Source: Brevundimonas sp. UBA4553 (GTDB lineage Bacteria > Pseudomonadota > Alphaproteobacteria > Caulobacterales > Caulobacteraceae). From it: 64,000 nt of DNA. This document shows positions 52,320 through 62,549 of the stretch, one piece after another. The stretch lies in the NCBI RefSeq assembly GCF_002387245.1, contig NZ_DGLD01000014.1, positions 127,989 through 191,988 of the forward strand. Direction: 5' to 3'. The first letter of the stretch is position 1. Every line of letters begins with the position of its first letter. Both the position numbers and the translations under genes were made by a program. Below the pieces are notes generated by a model. It saw nothing but the letters and a program-made list of their open reading frames with translations. It ran no database searches and had not been told where the DNA came from.

Positions 52320-52675
52320 GAACCCCTTATGCCGCAAGTTTCGTGCGGCGCCAGCGGATTTGGATCAGATCACGATCCGGACGGCCATCCTCGTTCCGGA
52401 ATGCGCGCTGTCAGACGCCAGCTCGCCTATCAGCCCGTTTCAATCGCTTGAACGGCTCGGGATTGCGCCCGATCCGCGTCGATCTGCGCGCCGCAGTTCG
52501 TCCATGGCCTAGATTGGCGCTCCCGGTCTTTGACATCGCTATCCGCCCGGCGCCGCCTCCGTCCCGTCAGCGCGCGCTGTATAACATAAGCTCAGGCCTC
52601 AGCCTGAAATGCCGCCCATTTTCATTGCACCAATTGCACTGTTTTTTCTTCGCCCAGTGCAATGCCGCCCCGACC
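52320..52675. other. Intergenic region between dnaB and alr
   Basis: No gene is supported in these 356 bases. The right end holds an AT-richer block with a 9-base inverted pair, ATTGCACTG at 52633-52641 and CAGTGCAAT at 52655-52663, 13 bases apart, and a third TTGCAC copy at 52625-52630. In the dnaB direction the stem lacks a U-tract, so it could be a weak terminator or a protein site near the alr promoter. Confidence 0.4.
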
Positions 52676-54187
<1,512 letters not shown>

Positions 54188-54290
54188 AGCCCTAAGCCGC
54201 GCCCACGTCAGACGCGGCCATGGCCTTGGTCGTGGACCATCCGGCGGCGCCTGTGGACGGTCCCGAAAACCCTTGTCGGATCAGCAGGGA

Positions 54291-54656
54291 TCAGGCCGGG
54301 CAGGGGTGCTCCACCGCCATCCATTCGCGTACGGCCTGGGTCACGCTGATATTGCGCCGGGCCGCCGGGATCGCGTTGAACCGCGCCAGCAGGGCTTCGG
54401 CGGAGATGCTGACCTTCTCCGGCATGCAGGTAGCGGGCCGGCGACCCGCCGCCTGGGCGGCCGTCTGCTCGCTGCGAACAGCGCCGAAGGCGGCCTTGGT
54501 CTCGTTCATCAGCCGGCGTGTGTCCGCTCGCAAAAGCGCGGTGGGATTGCGCGGGATACGGTTGGCAGCGGTCAGAAATTCCTGAACCGTCATGGCGCTG
54601 GCCGATCCGGCCCACAGGCTGGCGGCGAGCGCGAGGACAAGCGTGGCCTTCTTCAT
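54291..54656 (-). CDS. Small secreted protein, possibly Rap1a/Tai-like
   Basis: The 121-residue protein has a Sec signal peptide (KKATLVLALAASLWAGSASA) and a small helical mature domain: MTVQEFLTAANRIPRN at the start and two Cys, at PATCMPE and EHPCPA. The end pattern, with an Ala/Val-rich helix then PC, resembles the Rap1a/Tai group of type VI immunity-like proteins, but similarity is weak and no effector gene is nearby. It stands alone; the dnaB gene is 103 bases to the left. Confidence 0.65.
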   Translation of the reverse strand: MKKATLVLALAASLWAGSASAMTVQEFLTAANRIPRNPTALLRADTRRLMNETKAAFGAVRSEQTAAQAAGRRPATCMPEKVSISAEALLARFNAIPAARRNISVTQAVREWMAVEHPCPA

Positions 54657-54720
54657 GCGGACCCCTCCGAATGGAATGCCTCAACCTGCCTTTTCGTTGA
54701 TGAATGCTCGGTGAACGCCG

Positions 54721-55365
54721 TCAGGTCTCCAGGGGCAGCGACGGCAGGGTGTTTGGATAGATGCGTTCGATGTCGCTGCCAGCCGCCTTGGCCGATCGCG
54801 CCATGCGGAAGGCGTTCACCGGCTGGGTCTCGCCGATCCAAAGGGCGTTGATCAGGTGGTCGGCGTAGGGATCGTCCGTATTGGGGTGGATCAGTATTTT
54901 CAGCCCCAGGTGATTCAGCATCAGCCAGGGGATGACGGTCGGAACCTGCTCGTTGCTGAAGCCGAAATAGAAGGAGGGGGTGGTGTGCGGGCCGCGCGGC
55001 CCCTCGTTCCACTCGCCCAGCTCGACCTTGAATCGATGGATGACCCAGTCGCGCAACTGGGCGGCCCGATAGGCCGTATCCTCGTTGAAATAGACGTGGG
55101 CGTGGTAGCTGCTGATCTCCGTATAACGCCGAGGCGCGGCAGGCAGGTCGACGCCGCGCGGCAGCGGCTCCGGCGGCCCCTTGGGTGTCGCGCCCCAGGG
55201 GCTCAGCGTGCTCTCGTCGCCCACCTGAACCGCGGCTTCGGCGGGGTGGGACGTGACGGCTGCGGCGGTCGCCGCCGCAGCCGTCACGCCGCCCCCAACC
55301 AGCAGGGCCCGACGCGAGGCGGAGGGGAGAGGTCCGTCGCGTGGGGCGCCCGCTGCGGTCACCAC
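54721..55365 (-). CDS. DOPA 4,5-dioxygenase-like protein with Tat signal
   Basis: The 214-residue protein has an N-terminal SASRRALLVGGGVTAAAATA, a twin-arginine-like signal. A DOPA 4,5-dioxygenase domain follows (residues about 78-200) with SYHAHVYFNED, RGPHTTPSFYFGF, KILIHPNTDDPYADH and ALWIGE. The His and Glu ligands of these non-heme iron extradiol enzymes are in place. The family is usually cytosolic, so an exported member is unusual. It overlaps the TonB receptor gene by 7 bases and is probably its partner. Confidence 0.8.
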   Translation of the reverse strand: MVTAAGAPRDGPLPSASRRALLVGGGVTAAAATAAAVTSHPAEAAVQVGDESTLSPWGATPKGPPEPLPRGVDLPAAPRRYTEISSYHAHVYFNEDTAYRAAQLRDWVIHRFKVELGEWNEGPRGPHTTPSFYFGFSNEQVPTVIPWLMLNHLGLKILIHPNTDDPYADHLINALWIGETQPVNAFRMARSAKAAGSDIERIYPNTLPSLPLET

Positions 55366-57782
55366 TTCACGCTCAGCCGGGCATAGCCGTAGCGCCCGTT
55401 AAAGCCGAACGGAGAGTAGTAGGGGAAGCCCAGGACGCCGTTGCTGTTCAGGCTGGCGGGAACGAAGTCGGGATACTCGTCGAACACGTTGTCCACGCCG
55501 ATAGCGACGCCGACCCGCTCCGTGACCTGGAAACGGCCTTCGAGATCCACAGTGGTCTTGGCGCCCGTCGAGTAGTCAGCGGCGGCGGTCGATCCGGGCT
55601 GCAGCACATCGGCGTAGTAGGTGGCCCGCGCCGTCGCGCCCCAGCGGCCCAGGCTCCAGTCGGCCGAGCTGGAAACCTTGGTGTCCGGCGTGCCTTCCTC
55701 GATGGTCAGGATGCGGCTACGCGCGAACAGGGTCGGGACCGGGTTCAGCACCGAAGACGAGGTCGGCAGCTTGGTCACGCTGACGTCATTGACGTTGGCG
55801 GCCACGGTGAAGTCCCAGTCGCCCGCGCTTTGGGTTCGCAGGCGATAGCGGCCGACGATATCCACGCCCTCTGTCTCGGTCGTCACGCCGTTGAGGAAGA
55901 AGCGCGCGGCCTGGACGCCCAGCGGGTCCAGCAGGCTGGCGACCTGGGGCGAGAAGCTGCGGTTGATCAGTTCGGACAGAACGATCTGATCCTCGATGGT
56001 GATTTTGTAGGCGTCCACCGTCAGGTCGAAGTCGCCCAACCGGACAACCGCGCCAAGGCTGTAGTTGGTCGAGGTCTCCGGTTTCAGCGCGCGCGCACCC
56101 AAGGCTGTGGCGACTGCGCTGGTGGCCGGGAATGTGCCCGTTTCGACCACGGCGCCGTTCTGGATCACCGACGAAGTCGAGGTGAAGAAGCTCTGCTGAA
56201 GCGAAGGGGCGCGGAAGCCGGTCGAGACCGAGCCGCGCAGGGCGAAGTTGGGGCTAAAGTCGTAGCGCGCGGCCAGTTTGCCGGTCCGGGCGTCGCCAAA
56301 GTCGGAATAGTCCTCAACGCGCAGGGCGCCCTCGACCGTGAACTTGTCCGTCAGCGGGATCTCCACGTCGGCGTAGAGAGCCACAGCGTCGCGGTCCTCA
56401 TCGACTTCGTTCGAGGGCTGGAACCCGATGAACCCTTGGGAGCCGCCAGCGAAGGTGACGGTGGCGTTGGTGACGGGGTCGACACCCGTGCCGATGGGGC
56501 CCCGGTTCCAGGACTCCGGCTGGCCAGCGTCGATTTTGTAGCGCTCGCGGCGGGCCTCCACGCCCCAGGCGAAGTTGAGCGGGCCGCTGAGCCCCACCTC
56601 GAACTGCCGGGTAAAGTCAGCGCCGAAAACCAGTTGGTCATAGGTCAGGCCGCCCGCGTCGAAGCTGGTCAGCGATTGGGCGCCATAGGTGCGATTCAGC
56701 GAGTTCTCGGTGCGGAAATCCAGAGCGTTGCGGCCATAAACGAGGCTGAAGTCGGCGCTCCAGCCGGCGAGTTCACCCTTCACGCCCCCTGCTAGAGACA
56801 GGTCCTGCGAGTTGACGGCGATCTTTGGCAGATAGCCGTTGGGATAGATGGCTGTGACGTTCTGAGCGTAGTTGTTGGCCAGGCGGGGGAAGGCGGCGCT
56901 TTCGCTGTCGCGGTTCTGATAGCCGGCCCAGCCGTAGGCCTCCCAGTCAGTATTCAGAGGCTTTCCAGCGTTGGCGAAGACAGTCCACTGCTCGACTTCG
57001 GGGTCGCCTGCGCGAGCGGTGATCGCGGTCGGCGTGACGCGCGGGTCGTAGTCGGAGCGGTTGGTGGGCTCGCGGTTCAGGTACTCGGCCGACAGTGTCA
57101 GGAAACCATCGGATCCAAGGCCCAGGCCTTGCCAGGCGGACGCTGTCACGGTGCGGCCGTCGGTCTCATCCCGTTCGCCGCGCGCTGTCTCGACCGTGGT
57201 GAAATACTGGCCGTAGGTGACGCTGCCGCCACCGCCCTCGCGCGCTTCCTTGAGGCGCAGGTTGATGACGCCTGCGATGGCGTCCGAGCCGTATTGCGCC
57301 GAGGCTCCGTCGCGCAGCACCTCAACCCGGTCCAGCGCCCCGGTGGGGATGGCGTTCAGGTCGACGGCGGCCGATCCCCGCCCGATCGAGCCGTTGACAT
57401 TGACCAGGGCCGAGGCGTGACGACGTGTGCCGTTCAGCAGCACCAGGGTCTGGTCCGGCGACAGGCCACGCAGCGTGGCCGGCCGGATCGAGTCCGTGCC
57501 GTCCACGACGGACGGACGGGCGAAGACCAGCGACGGCACCGTCTGGGCCAGGGCGGCGGCGAATTCGGTGGTGCCGCGTGTCGAAAGGGTTTCGGCCGTC
57601 ACCACATCGACGGGGGCCAGGGTGTCGAGGCGCGATCGGCTCGGCACGCGGCTGCCCGTAACGACGATGTCATCGACGGAGGTGGTGTCGGTGGGCGCTT
57701 CCTGGGCGGCCGCAGCGCCGGCGATCAGGAGAGCGACGCCGGACGCGGCGAGAAACAGACTGGAACGATAGGCGGAGGTCAT
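55359..57782 (-). CDS. TonB-dependent outer-membrane receptor
   Basis: The 807-residue protein has a signal peptide, a plug domain (residues about 35-160; VDDIVVTGSRVPSRSRLDTLAPVDVV, VLLNGTRRHASALVN, DGASAQYGSDAIAGVINLRL) and a 22-strand barrel ending LSVKW. The terminal residue is Trp rather than the more common Phe. Such receptors take up siderophores, vitamins, sugars or aromatic compounds with TonB energy. Coupled to an exported extradiol dioxygenase-like gene, so an aromatic ligand is possible. No regulator gene is adjacent. Confidence 0.93.
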   Translation of the reverse strand: MTSAYRSSLFLAASGVALLIAGAAAAQEAPTDTTSVDDIVVTGSRVPSRSRLDTLAPVDVVTAETLSTRGTTEFAAALAQTVPSLVFARPSVVDGTDSIRPATLRGLSPDQTLVLLNGTRRHASALVNVNGSIGRGSAAVDLNAIPTGALDRVEVLRDGASAQYGSDAIAGVINLRLKEAREGGGGSVTYGQYFTTVETARGERDETDGRTVTASAWQGLGLGSDGFLTLSAEYLNREPTNRSDYDPRVTPTAITARAGDPEVEQWTVFANAGKPLNTDWEAYGWAGYQNRDSESAAFPRLANNYAQNVTAIYPNGYLPKIAVNSQDLSLAGGVKGELAGWSADFSLVYGRNALDFRTENSLNRTYGAQSLTSFDAGGLTYDQLVFGADFTRQFEVGLSGPLNFAWGVEARRERYKIDAGQPESWNRGPIGTGVDPVTNATVTFAGGSQGFIGFQPSNEVDEDRDAVALYADVEIPLTDKFTVEGALRVEDYSDFGDARTGKLAARYDFSPNFALRGSVSTGFRAPSLQQSFFTSTSSVIQNGAVVETGTFPATSAVATALGARALKPETSTNYSLGAVVRLGDFDLTVDAYKITIEDQIVLSELINRSFSPQVASLLDPLGVQAARFFLNGVTTETEGVDIVGRYRLRTQSAGDWDFTVAANVNDVSVTKLPTSSSVLNPVPTLFARSRILTIEEGTPDTKVSSSADWSLGRWGATARATYYADVLQPGSTAAADYSTGAKTTVDLEGRFQVTERVGVAIGVDNVFDEYPDFVPASLNSNGVLGFPYYSPFGFNGRYGYARLSVKW

Positions 57783-58094
57783 CTCGAGAGGTCAGCTTTT
57801 CTGATTTGGACGCATGGGAAGAGGCGTCGCCGTTGCTCGGCGTCGTGAGACTGCGTCGATGGTCTGGGAGGTCAGGGCCGGCGGCGGACCGGCCAGAAGG
57901 GGATCAGCGGCGGGCTGGACATCGCGCCGGTCGGACGACCGGACGGTGCGTGGTGGCGTACAGGCGCATTCGCATCTTCATCTCCCGCCCATCCAGCAGG
58001 GATGAGCCATGGCGATATTGCGGTGCGAAATCGGCGCGGAATATCGAGATTACGTCACCGCATGACGAGAAAATCTAAAGGATCATCCAAGAAA
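57783..58094. other. Structured 5' region of the TonB receptor
   Basis: Between the receptor start and the ribosomal operon terminator there is no ordinary gene. Read on the minus strand it holds a CGATATT/AATATCG inverted pair (58013-58019 and 58040-58046), a CGTCA/TGACG pair (58053-58057 and 58063-58067), a possible short Arg-rich leader ORF, and GC-rich hairpins such as CCGGTC/GACCGG at 57927-57942. The arrangement suggests a long leader with attenuation-type or protein-binding control. Confidence 0.4.
57904..57981 (-). CDS. Possible Arg-rich leader peptide
   Basis: A 25-codon frame, ATG at 57981 and TGA at 57904, begins MKMRMRLYATTHRPVV. It has seven arginines and one Cys and sits in the leader of the TonB receptor 122 bases before its start. 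GGGAG lies directly before the first ATG and six bases before the ATG two codons later, making the latter a good start. Too short to prove coding; the leader position and Arg content are the reasons to list it. Confidence 0.35.
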   Translation of the reverse strand: MKMRMRLYATTHRPVVRPARCPARR

Positions 58095-58124
58095 AAAGGG
58101 CGCGTCCCGAAGGACGCGCCCTTT
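58095..58124 (-). terminator. Intrinsic terminator of rpsF-rpsR-rplI
   Basis: A 13-base-pair perfect stem with a four-base loop (CGAA on the plus strand, TTCG on the minus strand) lies 24 bases past the rplI stop. On the minus strand it is followed by a T-run (TTTTTTC from the end of the stem). This is a textbook Rho-independent terminator. Confidence 0.9.
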
Positions 58125-58147
58125 GATCGATACCGTCAGTCGACAGA

Positions 58148-58732
58148 TCAGGCTTCGTCGCCGAAGCCTTCCTGTTGACCAGCGCCGCCTTCGATCAGTT
58201 CTTGGGCGGCTTGTTCGGCGGCGTTGCGCTCGTCGTCGAACTGGGCGCGGATGACATCCTCGCCCTTCGCTTGACGCTCGGCTTCTTCGGCCGAACGAGC
58301 GATGTTGATCTTGACCGTAGCGCGGACTTCCGGGTGCAGGCGAACCGGCACTTCGTGGACGCCCAGGGCCTTGATCGCGACGTTCAGCACGACTTGCGAA
58401 CGCTCGACCTTGCCGCCTTCGGACTGAATGACTTCAGCCACGTCGCGACCGGCGACCGAACCGTACAGGTGACCGGTTTCACCGGCCTGACGGATCATGA
58501 CGTAGGTCTGACCGTCGATCTTGTCGGCGATCTTCTGGGCTTCGGCCTTGTTCTTCTCGTTGCGTTGCTCGATGGCGACGCGATCGAGTTCGAACGCCTT
58601 CAGGTTGGCCGAGGTCGCGCGGCGAGCCTTGTCGCGCGGCAGCAGGTAGTTACGAGCGAAGCCGTCCTTGACGGTGACGACGTCGCCGATGGCGCCGAGG
58701 TTCTCGACGCGTTCCAGCAGAACGACCTTCAT
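58148..58732 (-). CDS. rplI: 50S ribosomal protein L9
   Basis: The 194-residue protein starts MKVVLLERVENLGAIGDVV and contains VKDGFARNYLLPRDKA, the L9 N-terminal domain, a long connecting helix (near 40-75) and the C-terminal domain with GHLYGSVAGRDVAEVI. An acidic, Gln/Glu-rich tail of about 45 residues extends past the usual length near 150, as in other alphaproteobacteria. Last gene of the operon, 1 base past the rpsR stop. Confidence 0.97.
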   Translation of the reverse strand: MKVVLLERVENLGAIGDVVTVKDGFARNYLLPRDKARRATSANLKAFELDRVAIEQRNEKNKAEAQKIADKIDGQTYVMIRQAGETGHLYGSVAGRDVAEVIQSEGGKVERSQVVLNVAIKALGVHEVPVRLHPEVRATVKINIARSAEEAERQAKGEDVIRAQFDDERNAAEQAAQELIEGGAGQQEGFGDEA

Positions 58733-58733
58733 C

Positions 58734-59012
58734 TTACTTCACCACGTAAGGCAGGAGGGCCAGGTAGCGAGCGCGTTTGATGGCCTTGGCCAGTTCGCGT
58801 TGCTTCTTGGCGGAAACGGCGGTGATGCGCGAGGGCACGATCTTGCCGCGTTCGGAAACGTAACGCTGCAGCAGCTTCACGTCCTTGTAGTCGATCTTCG
58901 GCGCGTTGGCGCCCGAGAACGGGCAGACCTTGCGGCGACGATAGAAGGGGCGACGGCCGGCCGAGCCGGAGCCGGCCGGGGCGCCCGGGATGGGGGCGGT
59001 GGTGTCGGTCAT
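58734..59012 (-). CDS. rpsR: 30S ribosomal protein S18
   Basis: The 92-residue protein has the S18 core (PFYRRRKVCPFSG, IDYKDVKLLQRYVSERGKIVPSRITAV and KQRELAKAIKRARYLALLPYV) and an Ala/Gly-rich N-terminal extension of about 20 residues. Lies between rpsF and rplI as usual. Confidence 0.97.
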   Translation of the reverse strand: MTDTTAPIPGAPAGSGSAGRRPFYRRRKVCPFSGANAPKIDYKDVKLLQRYVSERGKIVPSRITAVSAKKQRELAKAIKRARYLALLPYVVK

Positions 59013-59023
59013 GATCCGGTTCC

Positions 59024-59404
59024 TTATTCCGAGGCCGCAGCTTCGTCGGTGCGTGCGGGGCGATCACGATCGCGCTCGCGTTCACGACGGGCCAGCAGGG
59101 GCGACAGTTCCAGGTCGAGTTCCTCGACGCGGACGGTCAGCCAGCGCAGGACGTCTTCGTTCAGCGACAGCTGACGTTCGACTTCGGCCACGGCGGCGGC
59201 CGGGGCGTCCAGAGCGAGCAGGGAATAGTGAGCCTTGCGGTTCTTCTTGACCCGGTAGGTCAGGTTGCGCAGACCCCAGTACTCGATCTTGGCGACGCTG
59301 CCGCCGCCTTCTTCGATCAGAGCCTTGATGGTGTCGTTCAGCGCTTCGGCCTGTTGCGCCGAGATATCCTGGCGCGTCATGACCGTGTGCTCGTAAAGAG
59401 CCAT
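59024..59404 (-). CDS. rpsF: 30S ribosomal protein S6
   Basis: The 126-residue protein starts MALYEHTVMTRQDISAQQ and contains IKALIEEGGGSVAKIEYWGLRNLTYRVKKNRKAHY and a conserved LSLNEDVLRWLTVRVEEL. The acidic C-terminal tail is typical. AAGGGAGA precedes the ATG at 59404. First gene of the rpsF-rpsR-rplI operon; the operon promoter lies in the 240 bases before the transporter gene. Confidence 0.96.
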   Translation of the reverse strand: MALYEHTVMTRQDISAQQAEALNDTIKALIEEGGGSVAKIEYWGLRNLTYRVKKNRKAHYSLLALDAPAAAVAEVERQLSLNEDVLRWLTVRVEELDLELSPLLARRERERDRDRPARTDEAAASE

Positions 59405-59643
59405 GCGGTAGTCTCCCTTGTGGGCGTCGGCGCGAGGCGGACCGGGTAAAGTCCAATCCCACGATGGCTCCTGAAGCGGCGGCCGAGATGACTTCCCGAA
59501 CCCTTTGGCGTTCCGCAACAGGACCGAAGCCCTGGAAAGGCGGCGCGTATAGGCGAAAAAGCCTGTCAGAGCAAGGCTGATCGACCCGCGTTGCCAAGCG
59601 CGGCCGAAACAGCGGATGGTCCAGACCTGACCGGAGACGCCGC

Positions 59644-60933
59644 ATGACCTCGTCCGAGCCGAACGCCGCCCTCAAGAAGCGCTGGACCCTGATCGGGCCG
59701 GGTATCGTCGTGGCGGCGACCGGGGTGGGAGCGGGTGATCTGGTGGCGACCCTGATCGCGGGCTCGCGCTTCGGCTATGCCCTGCTGTGGGCGGCCATCA
59801 TAGGCACGGTGCTGAAGATTGCCTTGGCCGAAGCCGTCGGGCGATGGACGCTGGCCAGCGAGCGCACGATCTTTGACGGCTGGTCCAGCCTGGGCCGCGG
59901 CCTGCTGCCGGGTGCCATCGGCGGGCGACTGAACTGGGCCGGTCTCTATTTCGGCCTCTATGTCGTCATCTGGGGCTTTGTGTACGGGGCGGCGGCCATG
60001 ACGGCGACCGCCCTGCCGCTGGCGGCGCTGTTCCCGGTGCTGAACCTGAAGGTTTGGGGGATGCTGAGCGGGATCGCCGGGCTGACCTTTGTCTGGTTTG
60101 GCGGCTACGGCCTGTTCGAGAAGGTGATGACGGCCTGCGTCGGGGTGATGTTCGTCACCGTGGTCGGTCTGGCCGTGATCGTAACGCCGGACATTCCAAT
60201 CCTGCTGAGTGGCCTGTGGCCAAGCCTGCCGCAAGGATCGGTCTTCTATACCCTGGGCCTGATCGGCGGGGTGGGCGGGACCATCACCATGGCGGCCTAT
60301 GGCTATTGGCTGAACGCCAAGGGCTGGCGTGGGCCGGGCTGGATGGCGGTCATGCGGCTGGACAACCGGGTCGCCTATCTGGTCACCGGGGTCTTCGTGG
60401 TGGCCATGCTGATCGTCGGGGCCGAGTTGCTTCATGCGGCGGGCATCGCTCTGCAGGGCGGCGACCGAGGTCTGCTGGACCTTGATCAGGTGCTGCGGGA
60501 GCGGTTCGGGCGTCCGGTCTCCATCCTGTTCCTGGTCGGCTTCTGGGCCACCAGTTTCTCAAGTCTGCTGGGCGTCTGGCAGGGCGTCAGCCTGATGTTC
60601 GCCGACTTCACCGCCCATGTGCGCGGCCGCTCAGACGATCTGACGGCGCGCGGCGACAAGAGCCGGCCGTTTCGCGCCTATGCCCTGTGGTTGACCTTCC
60701 CGCCCATGGCGCTGCTGTTCATGGATCGTCCGTTCGGATTGATCGTGGCCTACGGGGTGCTGGGCAGCCTGTTCATGCCCTTTCTGGCTGGAACCCTGCT
60801 GTGGCTGTTGAACAGCAACCGCGTACCAATGGAGTGGCGCAGTCACTGGTTGTCCAACACCCTGCTGGCGGCGGCGGCCATCCTGTTCGCCGTGCTGGCG
60901 GGCAAGGAATTGATCGGTCTGATCCCGTCGTAG
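59644..60933 (+). CDS. Nramp-like transporter lacking the DPGN motif
   Basis: The 429-residue protein has about eleven hydrophobic segments and overall Nramp order, starting GPGIVVAATGVGAGDLVATLIAGSRFGYALLW. In classical Nramp/MntH the first helix has a DPGN metal motif and the sixth MPHN. Here the first reads ATGVGAGDL and the sixth GGTITMAAYGYWL, so the standard metal ligands are missing. It may move a different cation or solute. Monocistronic; starts 3 bases after a short GGAGACGCCGC leader. Confidence 0.8.
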   Translation: MTSSEPNAALKKRWTLIGPGIVVAATGVGAGDLVATLIAGSRFGYALLWAAIIGTVLKIALAEAVGRWTLASERTIFDGWSSLGRGLLPGAIGGRLNWAGLYFGLYVVIWGFVYGAAAMTATALPLAALFPVLNLKVWGMLSGIAGLTFVWFGGYGLFEKVMTACVGVMFVTVVGLAVIVTPDIPILLSGLWPSLPQGSVFYTLGLIGGVGGTITMAAYGYWLNAKGWRGPGWMAVMRLDNRVAYLVTGVFVVAMLIVGAELLHAAGIALQGGDRGLLDLDQVLRERFGRPVSILFLVGFWATSFSSLLGVWQGVSLMFADFTAHVRGRSDDLTARGDKSRPFRAYALWLTFPPMALLFMDRPFGLIVAYGVLGSLFMPFLAGTLLWLLNSNRVPMEWRSHWLSNTLLAAAAILFAVLAGKELIGLIPS

Positions 60934-61025
60934 GCGGCGCAATCCTCGCAGGAGTTTCACAAAAGCCCCGGCGAACCGTTGCAATGGACCTCTAGTTCCT
61001 GCCCCCGACTCTCGGGGAGACTTCC

Positions 61026-62459
61026 ATGAAAATGTCCGCCGCCTTCCTGGCCGCCGCCTCTGTCTTGATGGCGGCTGCGCCGTCGATGGCCCAGATCGTG
61101 GCTCCGCCCGACCCCGATCCGATGCCTGCGCCGCTGCACGCGCCGAATGGCCGTTGGGCCGCCAAGGGCTGGGCCGACCGTATCGTGCTGAGCCCCGCAG
61201 CCGACGCCGCGCGCGGTGCGGGCGTGGCCTGGCGCACCGATGCCCGCCAGACCGCGGCCGAAGCCCAGATCGCCGAGGAGATCGACGGCCCTCTGCTGGG
61301 CTATACGGCTCGCTCCGTGGCCGGGACCACGGCCCCGATTGCGAACGAGAACGGCCAGGCCCTTTATCACCAAGTGCGGTTCGAGGGCCTGAAGCCTGAT
61401 ACCCGCTACGTCTATCGCGTTCGCGCCGCTGACGGTTGGAGCGAGTGGCTGCCCTTCCGCACGGCCAAGGCGGAGTTCGCGCCCTTCCGCTTCATCTATC
61501 TGGGCGACACCCAGAACGACATTCTGGAGATCGGCTCGCGGGTGATCCGTTCGGCTTTCAAGGAGGCTGGCCCCGCCGCCTTGGTCGTCCACGCAGGCGA
61601 TCTGGTGGCCCAGCGCGAGGTCAAGGTTCACGACGACGAGTGGGGCGAATGGACCGAGGCCGGCGGCCGCGCCTTCGCCATGACGCCGCAATTGCCGGCG
61701 ACCGGCAACCACGAGTACGTCGATCATATCCTGCCCGGCGGTGAAGAATCGCGGGTGCTGGGCCCGCACTGGTCGCTGCAATTCGCCTTGCCCGATAATG
61801 GCGCCGACGGCGTCAAGGCGACCAGCTACTTCGTCGACTATCAGGGCGTCCGCTTCATTGTTCTGGACGGCACGGCGGCGCTGGATCTGGGCGGGCTGGC
61901 GGCGCAGACGCGTTGGCTGGACGCCACGTTGGCCAGCAGCCCCGCCCGCTGGAACGTCGCCCTGTTCCACCAGCCCATCTACACCTGCGCCCGGCCCGAA
62001 GACACCGAGGAGCTCAAGGCGGCGTGGAAGCCGATCTTCGACGCGCGCAATATCGATCTGGTGCTGCAGGGGCACGACCACTGCTACGGTCGCGTCTCCA
62101 ACCCCGCAGGAACCGAGGCCTCGCGCGCCGACAGCGCTGCGGGCCGTCCGCAGGGGCCGGTCTATGTCGTCTCGGTCACCGGCTCCAAGATGTACGGCCT
62201 GAACGATCGCGCGGATACGCAACCGGTGCGGGCAGCCGAGAACACCGAGCTGTATCAACTGATCGACGTCGAAGCCGACCGCCTGTTGTTCCGCGCCTTC
62301 ACCGCCACTGGACAGCTCTATGACGCCTTCACCCTTACGCGGGGGGCGGACGGGCGCAACCGCCTGACCGAGAGCGAAGAGAGCCTGTTGGCGCTGCGCC
62401 GTTGTGACGGTGCGGCAGGACCGGACAACCGTCCCTGCACCGCTGAAATCAAGGACTGA
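61026..62459 (+). CDS. Secreted metallophosphoesterase, purple-acid-phosphatase-like
   Basis: The 477-residue protein has a Sec signal peptide (MKMSAAFLAAASVLMAAAPSMAQ), a fibronectin-like region (residues about 45-155, with YHQVRFEGLKPDTRYVYRV) and a calcineurin-type core: YLGDTQND near 161, VHAGDLVAQ near 190, GNHEYVD near 225, NVALFHQPIYT near 317 and GHDHCYGR near 348. These give the two-metal site. Probably a periplasmic phosphatase for phosphorus supply or nucleotide salvage. No Pho box was identified in the 92-base gap upstream. Confidence 0.9.
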   Translation: MKMSAAFLAAASVLMAAAPSMAQIVAPPDPDPMPAPLHAPNGRWAAKGWADRIVLSPAADAARGAGVAWRTDARQTAAEAQIAEEIDGPLLGYTARSVAGTTAPIANENGQALYHQVRFEGLKPDTRYVYRVRAADGWSEWLPFRTAKAEFAPFRFIYLGDTQNDILEIGSRVIRSAFKEAGPAALVVHAGDLVAQREVKVHDDEWGEWTEAGGRAFAMTPQLPATGNHEYVDHILPGGEESRVLGPHWSLQFALPDNGADGVKATSYFVDYQGVRFIVLDGTAALDLGGLAAQTRWLDATLASSPARWNVALFHQPIYTCARPEDTEELKAAWKPIFDARNIDLVLQGHDHCYGRVSNPAGTEASRADSAAGRPQGPVYVVSVTGSKMYGLNDRADTQPVRAAENTELYQLIDVEADRLLFRAFTATGQLYDAFTLTRGADGRNRLTESEESLLALRRCDGAAGPDNRPCTAEIKD

Positions 62460-62549
62460 TAGAGGGCGATCCGCCGTTCTTCTTGCCGTAGGGGAGGGTT
62501 TCGCCTACCCCTCGGCCCCTTGAATCAACGGACCACGGATCGTTCCTCT

